NCBI RefSeq assembly: GCF_009671065.1
Contig: NZ_CP046027.1
Span: forward strand, 1,178,001 to 1,242,000
Source: Neisseria brasiliensis
Lineage (GTDB): Bacteria > Pseudomonadota > Gammaproteobacteria > Burkholderiales > Neisseriaceae
Reading direction: 5' to 3'
Length of the DNA stretch: 64,000 nt
Below the pieces are notes generated by a model. The model saw nothing but the letters and a program-made list of their open reading frames with translations. It did not search any database and was not told the origin of the DNA. The position numbers and the translations under genes are program-made. Positions 57,781-64,000 of this stretch are shown in pieces; positions within the stretch are counted from its first letter, which is position 1, and every line of letters begins with the position of its first letter.

Positions 57781-58977
57781 ATGAACGATAACGAACGCTT
57801 TGCATGGGTACAACTCGCGCTGACGCCTTACATCGGTGCGGAAAGTTTTTTGCTTTTGCTGCAGCATTTCGGCAGCGCAGAAGCGGCATTGGCCGCGCCG
57901 TCTGAAATCATCGCGAAACTGGTGAGGCACAAACAAGCCGTGGCTGCATGGCAACATGCCGATAAATGCGATGCCGCTAAGGCTGCTGCCGAAGCCGCGT
58001 TAAATTGGGCGCAGCAGAAACATTGTCGTTTGCTGCTGTTGCAGGACGATGATTTCCCCGATATGCTGACCGAAGGTATTACGCCGCCGCCGTTGTTATT
58101 TTTACGCGGCAATAGCGATTTGCTGCACAAGCCTTCCGCCGCGATTGTCGGCAGTCGCCATGCCACCCCGCAGGCGATGCGCATTGCCCGCGATTTCGGC
58201 ATGGCTTTGAGTGAACAAGGCATTCCAGTGGTTTCCGGTATGGCGGCCGGTATTGATACTGCTGCTCATCAAGGCGCGCTGCTTTCAGACGGCGGTACCA
58301 TCGCCGTGTGGGGTACGGGCATAGACCGCATTTATCCGCCATCGAATAAACAGCTTGCCTACGAAATCGCCGAGCGCGGGCTGATTATCAGTGAGTTTCC
58401 ATTAGATACCCGCCCGTATGCCGGTAATTTTCCACGCCGCAACCGCCTGATTGCCGCATTATCGCGTTTGACCTTGGTGGTGGAAGCAGCGGTAGAGTCG
58501 GGTTCGCTGATTACCGCCAAGCTCGCGGCCGAGATGGGGCGTGAAGTGATGGCCGTGCCCGGTTCGATTGATAATCCGCACAGCAAAGGCTGCCACAAGC
58601 TGATTAAAGAGGGCGCCAAACTGGTGGAAAGTTTGGAAGATATCGTACAAGAATGTCCGCAGCTATTGCAAAACACCCCATTACCATCATATTCTATATA
58701 TAAGCGTCCGCAAAACACACTTGCCGCCGAGTCGAAAGCCAAGCCCGAGACAAGCGCCAAACCGCTTGTTGAAACCGATATCAGGCCGTCTGAAACCCAA
58801 AACACGGCAGACGACACTTTATTAAATGCCATGGGTTACGATGCCATTCATCCCGATACCTTGGCCGAGTTGCTGAATTGGCCGGCGGCTGATGTGTACG
58901 CCCAATTGCTGGAATACGAGCTCGACGGCGTGATCGCTCCGCTGGCCGGCGGACGCTACCAACGGATTAAAACATAA
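57781..58977 (+). CDS. dprA: DNA processing protein DprA
   Basis: DprA protects incoming single-stranded DNA and loads RecA during natural transformation. The 398-residue protein has the Rossmann-like core (PVVSGMAAGIDTAAHQGALL; TLVVEAAVESGSLITAKLAA; VPGSIDNPHSKGCHKLIKEG) between an N-terminal SAM-like helical domain and a C-terminal winged-helix domain (LAELLNWPAADVYAQLLEYE). A linker of about 40 residues, low in complexity and carrying a DUS read as RPSE, precedes the last domain. Together with comE, pilT and the DUS it marks a competent organism. Confidence 0.97.
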   Translation: MNDNERFAWVQLALTPYIGAESFLLLLQHFGSAEAALAAPSEIIAKLVRHKQAVAAWQHADKCDAAKAAAEAALNWAQQKHCRLLLLQDDDFPDMLTEGITPPPLLFLRGNSDLLHKPSAAIVGSRHATPQAMRIARDFGMALSEQGIPVVSGMAAGIDTAAHQGALLSDGGTIAVWGTGIDRIYPPSNKQLAYEIAERGLIISEFPLDTRPYAGNFPRRNRLIAALSRLTLVVEAAVESGSLITAKLAAEMGREVMAVPGSIDNPHSKGCHKLIKEGAKLVESLEDIVQECPQLLQNTPLPSYSIYKRPQNTLAAESKAKPETSAKPLVETDIRPSETQNTADDTLLNAMGYDAIHPDTLAELLNWPAADVYAQLLEYELDGVIAPLAGGRYQRIKT

Positions 58978-58993
58978 CATTTAAGGAACACGC

Positions 58994-59449
58994 ATGGCCG
59001 AAGTCATTGCTTTTTTAATCGAACATTTTCAGGATTTTGATGCCTGTCCGCCGCCGGAAGATTTGGGGCAACTGCTCGAAGATGCCGGTTTTGATGCGAT
59101 GGAAATCGGCAATACCCTGATGATGATGGAAGTGTTGCTCAACAGTTCCGAATTCGCCATTGAGCCGATCGACGGCACGGCCTTGCGCGTGTACAGCGTG
59201 GAAGAAGCCGATGTGTTGCCACAAGAGGTGATGGGTTTGCTGCATTATCTGATTGCCGAGCGCGCGATTACGTACGAGCAGCGTGAAATCGTGGTACATG
59301 CGCTGATGCACATTCCGGCGGATGAGATCACTGTGGATATCGCCAAAGTGCTGACCTTGCTGGTGTTGTGGGCGCACAAGAGCGAATTGCCGGTGTTGAT
59401 CGGCGATGATTTGATGGCGGCTTTAAACGGCAACGCTGTGATGCATTAA
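58994..59449 (+). CDS. smg: Smg family protein (DUF494)
   Basis: The 151-residue protein matches Smg, a small protein encoded next to dprA in beta- and gammaproteobacteria (here 16 bp after dprA). It begins MAEVIAFLIEHFQDFDACPP and has the family's acidic helical make-up. Its molecular role is not established. A DUS terminator follows. Confidence 0.92.
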   Translation: MAEVIAFLIEHFQDFDACPPPEDLGQLLEDAGFDAMEIGNTLMMMEVLLNSSEFAIEPIDGTALRVYSVEEADVLPQEVMGLLHYLIAERAITYEQREIVVHALMHIPADEITVDIAKVLTLLVLWAHKSELPVLIGDDLMAALNGNAVMH

Positions 59450-59453
59450 TTTT

Positions 59454-59486
59454 TTCAGACGGCCTTGATAAAAAAGGCCGTCTGAA
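59454..59486 (+). terminator. DUS terminator between smg and topA
   Basis: TTCAGACGGCCTT and AAGGCCGTCTGAA form a 13-bp stem with a 7-base loop, just after the smg stop. Confidence 0.8.
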
Positions 59487-59512
59487 ATTTACAATAACAA
59501 AAGAGAGTAACG

Positions 59513-61834
59513 ATGGCTAAAAACCTTGTAATCGTCGAATCTCCGTCTAAGGCCAAAACCTTAAAAAAATATCTGGGCGGGGATTATGAAATTTTGGCTT
59601 CATACGGCCATGTGCGCGATCTCGTGCCGAAAAACGGCGCGGTTGATCCGGAAAACGACTTCGCCATGAAATACCAATTGGTTTCACGCAATGCCAAACA
59701 CGTTGATGCCATTGTGGCCGAAGCCAAAGAAGCCGAAAACATCTATCTGGCAACTGACCCGGATAGGGAAGGCGAAGCCATTTCGTGGCACTTGCAGGAA
59801 ATCCTCAAATCCAAACGCGGCCTGAAAAACATCAAACCGCAGCGCGTGGTGTTTCACGAAATCACCAAAAACGCGGTGCTCGATGCCATCGCCCATCCGC
59901 GCGAATTGGAAATCAACTTGGTCGATGCCCAACAAGCGCGCCGTGCTTTGGATTACTTGGTCGGTTTCAACTTGTCGCCGCTGCTGTGGAAAAAAATCCG
60001 CCGTGGCTTGAGTGCCGGCCGCGTACAAAGCCCGGCTTTGCGTTTGATTTGCGAGCGCGAAAACGAAATCCGCGCATTTGAAGCGCAAGAGTATTGGACG
60101 GTGCATCTCGACAGCCACAAAGGCCGCAGCAAATTCACCGCCAAATTGGCGCAATACAACGGCGAGAAACTCGACCAATTCGCATTGCCGAATGAAGCCG
60201 CCCAAGCCGATGTGTTGAACGAACTCACCGGTAAAGATGCCGTGGTCAGTGGCGTGGAAAAGAAAAAACGCAGCCGCAATCCGGCCGCGCCGTTTACCAC
60301 GTCGACCATGCAGCAAGATGCCGTGCGCAAACTCGGCATGACCACCGACCGCACCATGCGAACCGCCCAGCAGCTTTACGAAGGTATCGATGTTGGCCAA
60401 GGTGCGATTGGTCTGATTACCTATATGCGTACCGACAGCCTGAATTTGGCCGATGAAGCCGTGGTCGAAATCCGCCACTACATCGAAAACAAAATCGGCA
60501 AAGAATATCTGCCGTCGTCTGCCAAACAATACAAAACCAAGTCGAAAAACGCCCAAGAAGCGCACGAAGCGATTCGCCCGACTTCTGTTTACCGCACGCC
60601 TGAAAGCGTAAAACCGTTTCTGACGGCCGACCAATTCAAGCTTTACCAAATGATTTGGCAGCGCACCGTTGCCTGTCAGATGTCGCCGGCTAAATTCGAC
60701 CAAACCACCGTCGACATCAGCGTCGGCAAAGGCGTATTCCGCGTGACCGGTCAAGTGCAAACCTTTGCCGGTTTCTTGAGCGTGTACGAAGAAAGCACCG
60801 ACGACGAGAGCGAAGAAAACAAAAAGCTACCGGAAATGGCCGAAGGCGACAAATTGCCGGTGGATAATCTCTACGGTGAACAGCATTTCACCACACCGCC
60901 ACCGCGTTTCAACGAAGCAACATTGGTGAAAGCCTTGGAAGAATTCGGCATCGGCCGCCCATCGACCTATGCCAGCATTATTTCCACGCTAAAAGACCGC
61001 GAATACGTGACGTTGGAACAAAAACGCTTTATGCCGACCGATACCGGCGACATCGTCAACAAATTCCTGACCGAACATTTCGCCCAATACGTCGATTACC
61101 ACTTCACCGCCAAGCTCGAAGACCAGCTTGACGAAATCGCCAACGGCAAACGCCGCTGGGTGCCGGTGATGAATTCGTTTTGGAAAGGCTTCAGTAAGCA
61201 GGTTGAAGAAAAAGAAGGCATCGAACGCGCCAAATTCACCACCGAAGAATTGGACGAAACTTGCCCGAAATGCGGCAATCACAAGCTGCAAATCAAATTC
61301 GGCCGCAATGGTCGCTTTGTGGCCTGCGCCGGTTATCCCGAATGCGGTTACACTCGCAACGTGAATGAAACCGCTGAAGAAGCTGCCGAGCGCCAAGCCA
61401 AAGAAGCCGCCGAACAAGCCGAGCTGGACGGCCGCGAATGCCCGAAATGCGGCGGCGGATTGGTGTATAAATACAGCCGCACCGGCAGCAAGTTTATCGG
61501 TTGCACCAACTATCCGAAGTGCAAACACATCGAACCGTTGGAAAAACCGAAAGATACCGGCGTCGAATGTCCGCAATGTAAAAAAGGTCATCTGGTCGAG
61601 CGTAAATCACGCTACGGCAAACTGTTTTATAGCTGCAGCACCTATCCCGACTGTAACTACGCCACTTGGAATCCACCGGTAGCCGAAACCTGCCCACAAT
61701 GCCAATGGCCGGTCTTGACCATTAAAACCACCAAACGCTGGGGCGTGGAAAAGGTTTGCCCGCAAAAAGAATGCGGCTGGAAAGAACAAATTGAACCGCC
61801 TGCGCCTAAGGGTAGTAAAGCTGACGAAGAGTAG
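59513..61834 (+). CDS. topA: DNA topoisomerase I
   Basis: TopA relaxes negative supercoils. The 773-residue protein starts with the Toprim domain (VESPSKAKTLKKYLGGDYEI; DPDREGEAISWHL), carries the active-site Tyr in GLITYMRTDS (residue near 306), and ends with four zinc-ribbon repeats with CxxC pairs (CPKCGNHK, CPKCGGGL, CPQCKKGH, CPQCQWPV). The fourth is followed by a short acidic tail. It follows dprA and smg, a conserved order. Confidence 0.98.
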   Translation: MAKNLVIVESPSKAKTLKKYLGGDYEILASYGHVRDLVPKNGAVDPENDFAMKYQLVSRNAKHVDAIVAEAKEAENIYLATDPDREGEAISWHLQEILKSKRGLKNIKPQRVVFHEITKNAVLDAIAHPRELEINLVDAQQARRALDYLVGFNLSPLLWKKIRRGLSAGRVQSPALRLICERENEIRAFEAQEYWTVHLDSHKGRSKFTAKLAQYNGEKLDQFALPNEAAQADVLNELTGKDAVVSGVEKKKRSRNPAAPFTTSTMQQDAVRKLGMTTDRTMRTAQQLYEGIDVGQGAIGLITYMRTDSLNLADEAVVEIRHYIENKIGKEYLPSSAKQYKTKSKNAQEAHEAIRPTSVYRTPESVKPFLTADQFKLYQMIWQRTVACQMSPAKFDQTTVDISVGKGVFRVTGQVQTFAGFLSVYEESTDDESEENKKLPEMAEGDKLPVDNLYGEQHFTTPPPRFNEATLVKALEEFGIGRPSTYASIISTLKDREYVTLEQKRFMPTDTGDIVNKFLTEHFAQYVDYHFTAKLEDQLDEIANGKRRWVPVMNSFWKGFSKQVEEKEGIERAKFTTEELDETCPKCGNHKLQIKFGRNGRFVACAGYPECGYTRNVNETAEEAAERQAKEAAEQAELDGRECPKCGGGLVYKYSRTGSKFIGCTNYPKCKHIEPLEKPKDTGVECPQCKKGHLVERKSRYGKLFYSCSTYPDCNYATWNPPVAETCPQCQWPVLTIKTTKRWGVEKVCPQKECGWKEQIEPPAPKGSKADEE

Positions 61835-61844
61835 GTTTGAATAG

Positions 61845-61888
61845 AAAGGCTGTCTGAAAATGTGAAATACAGTTTCAGACGGCCTTTT
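61845..61888 (+). terminator. Imperfect DUS terminator after topA
   Basis: AAAGGCTGTCTGAAAAT (one change from the DUS) pairs with a perfect inverse copy followed by TTTT. Confidence 0.75.
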
Positions 61889-61928
61889 ATCTATCAACTT
61901 GTTGTATAATAAGATTTACGGTTTAATC

Positions 61929-61955
61929 AGGCCGTCTGAAACATTCAGACGGCCT
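61929..61955. repeat. Tight inverted DUS pair ahead of rsmD
   Basis: AGGCCGTCTGAA and TTCAGACGGCCT are separated by 3 bases, 7 bp upstream of the rsmD start, so the hairpin would sit in its leader RNA close to the ribosome-binding site. Confidence 0.75.
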
Positions 61956-61961
61956 CAATCT

Positions 61962-62546
61962 ATGGTTTTTATGGCAAAGACAAAACACAATCAGAAACAC
62001 ACTAACCAAGTGCGTATTATCGGTGGGCAATGTCGCGGCCGTAAGCTGGCTTTTGCGTCGGCAGAAGGTTTGCGCCCCACGCCTGATATGGTACGTGAGA
62101 AGCTGTTTAATTGGCTGGGGCAGGATTTAACCGGTAAAACAGTATTGGATTTGTTCAGCGGCAGTGGTGCGCTGGGTTTGGAGGCTGCATCACGCCATGC
62201 TAAGCAGGTGGTGTTGGTGGATAATCACCGCCAAACGCTGCAATCTCTGCAACGCAACGCGCGTGAATTGGGCTTGGCACAAGTGGAAACCGTTTTTTCA
62301 GACGGCCTGAATTTTCTGAAAAATCAAAGTAGGCAGTTTGACGTAGTTTTTTTGGATCCGCCGTTTGCATGGCAGCAGTGGGACGACTTATTTGCTTTGT
62401 TGCAAGGTCGTTTGACAAGCAATGCAATGGTTTATATCGAAGCAGGAACATTGCCGTCCAAGCCGGAATGGTTGGCTGAATATCGAGAAGGCAAATCTGG
62501 CATGAGTCGCTTTCAATTGCTGCATTATGCGCAAGTGGCTGAATAG
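61962..62546 (+). CDS. rsmD: 16S rRNA (guanine966-N2) methyltransferase RsmD
   Basis: RsmD modifies G966 in the 30S decoding region. I start at 61962 (MVFMAKTKHNQKHTNQVRII); 61971 is an equal alternative, while the longer frame upstream runs through the DUS pair. About 194 residues. Motifs: GGQCRGRKLAFASAEGLRPT at the N-terminus, LDLFSGSGALGLEAASRHAK (SAM binding) and VVFLDPPFA (catalytic DPPF). An in-frame DUS is read as FSDGLN. Confidence 0.94.
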   Translation: MVFMAKTKHNQKHTNQVRIIGGQCRGRKLAFASAEGLRPTPDMVREKLFNWLGQDLTGKTVLDLFSGSGALGLEAASRHAKQVVLVDNHRQTLQSLQRNARELGLAQVETVFSDGLNFLKNQSRQFDVVFLDPPFAWQQWDDLFALLQGRLTSNAMVYIEAGTLPSKPEWLAEYREGKSGMSRFQLLHYAQVAE

Positions 62547-62616
62547 TATAGGATTTGATAATCATTACCAGGGTGTAAACATTCTTTGCACATGCGCTTT
62601 TTTGAATAGATTATGC

Positions 62617-62622
62617 TATAAT
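62617..62622 (+). promoter_or_regulatory. Extended -10 promoter of the ferredoxin gene
   Basis: TATAAT preceded by TGC gives an extended -10 (TATGCTATAAT), 44 bp upstream of the ferredoxin start. No good -35 lies at the right distance, which is tolerated with an extended -10. Confidence 0.6.
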
Positions 62623-62665
62623 TCGCGCCCATCGGTTTTGAAATTTAATAAAAAAGGAAACGAAA

Positions 62666-62917
62666 ATGTCGCTCTTTATTACGGATGAGTGCATTAACTG
62701 TGACGTATGTGAGCCTGAGTGCCCGAATGACGCCATTTCCCAAGGTGAGGAAATTTACGAAATCAATCCGAGCTTGTGTACACAATGTGTCGGTCACTAT
62801 GATGAGCCGCAATGTCAGCAAGTATGTCCAGTGGACTGTATTTTGATTGATGAGGAACATCCGGAAACGCATGATGAGCTGATGGCAAAGTATGAAAGAA
62901 TTATTCAGTTTAAGTAA
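62666..62917 (+). CDS. 2[4Fe-4S] ferredoxin (YfhL family)
   Basis: The 83-residue protein has the two cluster motifs CINCDVCEPECPNDAI and CTQCVGHYDEPQCQQVCPVD. The extended loop between the second and third Cys of the second cluster is characteristic of YfhL/FdxA-like ferredoxins. The redox partner is not evident. A ribosome-binding site (AAAGGAAACG) precedes the ATG. Confidence 0.93.
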   Translation: MSLFITDECINCDVCEPECPNDAISQGEEIYEINPSLCTQCVGHYDEPQCQQVCPVDCILIDEEHPETHDELMAKYERIIQFK

Positions 62918-62973
62918 ATTTTTTATATAATCAGGTTGTTGCGATTTTTTTAAAAAAACATCAAAAATATTGC

Positions 62974-63002
62974 TTGACTTGATAAAGAGAAATAAATAAA
63001 CT
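62974..63002 (+). promoter_or_regulatory. Promoter of the tRNA-tuf transcript
   Basis: TTGACT (62974-62979) and TAAACT (62997-63002) with a 17-bp spacer lie 14 bp before tRNA-Tyr. Confidence 0.55.
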
Positions 63003-63015
63003 AGCGTTCTCTTTT

Positions 63016-63099
63016 GGAGGGATTCCCGAGCGGTCAAAGGGGGCAGACTGTAAATCTGTTGCGTGAGCTTCGAAGGTTCGAATCCTTCTCCCTCCACCA
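63016..63099 (+). tRNA. tRNA-Tyr (GTA)
   Basis: An 84-base type II cloverleaf with a long variable arm, anticodon GTA in ACTGTAAAT, and encoded CCA. It is the first gene of a Tyr-Gly-Thr-tuf cluster like that of E. coli tufB. Confidence 0.97.
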
Positions 63100-63129
63100 A
63101 AATTCTTACTTGGAGCAAAGTAACTGTAT

Positions 63130-63203
63130 GCGGGTGTAGCTCAATGGTAGAGCAGAAGCCTTCCAAGCTTACGGTGAGGGTTCGATTCCCTTCACCCGCT
63201 CCA
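63130..63203 (+). tRNA. tRNA-Gly (TCC)
   Basis: A 74-base cloverleaf with anticodon TCC in CTTCCAA, T loop TTCGATT and encoded CCA. Confidence 0.97.
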
Positions 63204-63215
63204 ATAGACAATTTA

Positions 63216-63290
63216 GCCCATGTAGCTCAGGGGTAGAGCACTCCCTTGGTAAGGGAGAGGCCGGCAGTTCAAATCTGCCCATGGGCACCA
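63216..63290 (+). tRNA. tRNA-Thr (GGT)
   Basis: A 75-base cloverleaf with anticodon GGT in TTGGTAA, T loop TTCAAAT and encoded CCA, 54 bp before the tuf start. Confidence 0.97.
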
Positions 63291-63344
63291 TCTCATTTAT
63301 TTACCCGTATTTTTAATTGAACACTTAGGATAGGATTTATTGCC

Positions 63345-64000
63345 ATGGCTAAGGAAAAATTTGAACGTAGCAAACCGCACGTAAACGTTGGCACCATCGG
63401 TCACGTTGACCATGGTAAAACCACTCTGACTGCTGCATTGACTACGATTTTGTCTAAAAAATTCGGTGGTGCTGCTAAAGCTTACGACCAAATCGACAAT
63501 GCGCCGGAAGAAAAAGCCCGCGGTATTACCATTAATACTTCTCACGTAGAATACGAAACTGAAACCCGTCACTACGCACACGTAGACTGCCCAGGCCACG
63601 CCGACTATGTGAAAAACATGATTACCGGTGCTGCACAAATGGACGGTGCGATTTTGGTTGTATCTGCTGCTGATGGTCCTATGCCACAAACTCGTGAGCA
63701 CATCTTGTTGGGTCGCCAAGTAGGTGTACCATACATCTTGGTGTTCATGAACAAATGCGACATGGTTGACGACGAAGAGTTGTTGGAATTGGTTGAAATG
63801 GAAATCCGTGACTTGTTGTCAAGCTACGACTTCCCAGGCGACGACTGCCCAATCATCCAAGGTTCTGCATTGAAAGCTCTGGAAGGCGACGCTGCTTACG
63901 AAGCTAAAATCTTTGAATTGGCTGACGCATTGGACAGCTACATCCCAACTCCAGAACGTGCCGTTGACAAACCATTCCTGTTGCCAATCGAAGACGTATT
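63345..64000 (+). CDS. tuf: Elongation factor Tu (partial, N-terminal)
   Basis: EF-Tu delivers aminoacyl-tRNA to the ribosome. I translated from ATG at 63345; about 218 of roughly 394 codons are inside the window and the frame stays open to the edge. The start MAKEKFERSKPHVNVGTIGH leads into the P-loop GHVDHGKTT; the G2 threonine lies in ARGITINTSHV, G3 is DCPGHADY and G4 is MNKCD. It is cotranscribed with the three upstream tRNAs as in tufB loci. Confidence 0.98.
   Translation, partial: MAKEKFERSKPHVNVGTIGHVDHGKTTLTAALTTILSKKFGGAAKAYDQIDNAPEEKARGITINTSHVEYETETRHYAHVDCPGHADYVKNMITGAAQMDGAILVVSAADGPMPQTREHILLGRQVGVPYILVFMNKCDMVDDEELLELVEMEIRDLLSSYDFPGDDCPIIQGSALKALEGDAAYEAKIFELADALDSYIPTPERAVDKPFLLPIEDV

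Overview
The window is chromosomal DNA of a Neisseria species. The 12-mer AGGCCGTCTGAA (the AG-DUS form of the neisserial DNA uptake sequence) recurs dozens of times, often as inverted pairs that double as terminators; only a few copies are of the AT-DUS form. A comE gene follows the rRNA operon, a pilT-pilU pair is present, dRS3 repeats occur, and the def-fmt-rsmB-ntrY-ntrX-dprA-topA order is neisserial. The DUS type points to the AG-DUS group of commensal or animal species rather than to the meningococcus or gonococcus; the species is not settled here.

Layout. 1-6854: the right part of a Tn7 transposon (tnsE partial, tnsD, tnsC, tnsB, tnsA and the Tn7R tip). As far as I can recall the proteins it is the classical enterobacterial Tn7 and not a distant relative. 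It sits 25 bp beyond the stop codon of glmS, in the standard orientation; its cargo lies beyond the left edge of the window. 6880-13305: cell-wall precursor genes glmS and glmU (pathway to UDP-GlcNAc), a secreted protein, a frameshifted small membrane gene, a 143-bp MITE, a lipoprotein, a HAD hydrolase and an ABC-2 permease. 13348-20146: mscS, glgC-glgA (glycogen synthesis), a dRS3 pair, a small outer-membrane barrel, folA, and the ABC ATPase that probably partners the distant permease. 20284-27959: a YccS-type protein, pilT-pilU, yggS-proC-yggT, dksA.

28010-29266 is an IS5-family element just upstream of an rRNA operon (tandem promoters, boxA, 16S, tRNA-Ile, tRNA-Ala, 23S, 5S, 29392-35104), followed by comE and an IS1595-family element. 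36606-47209 holds a membrane protein, pyk, an OmpP1/FadL barrel, small lipoproteins, a DUF3579-GNAT fusion, the nitrogen pair glnB/glnK-amtB, and pyrB-pyrI behind a probable attenuator. An IS30-family element (47253-48329) has landed in a DUS hairpin. 48358-62917 holds a LysM protein, def, fmt, a GNAT gene, rsmB, a DUF4390 gene, ntrY-ntrX, dprA, smg, topA, rsmD and a ferredoxin. The window ends in tRNA-Tyr, tRNA-Gly, tRNA-Thr and the start of tuf.

Most of the window is core genome. The accessory parts are Tn7, three insertion sequences, a MITE and dRS3 repeats. The most informative observations are Tn7 in Neisseria and its landing inside a MITE-type end, the repeated junction of IS5/MITE ends with DUS, DUS copies serving as stop codons, a DksA lacking its zinc cysteines, a degenerate NtrX, and paired operator-like sites ahead of glnB-amtB. 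I did not find an obviously new multi-gene system.
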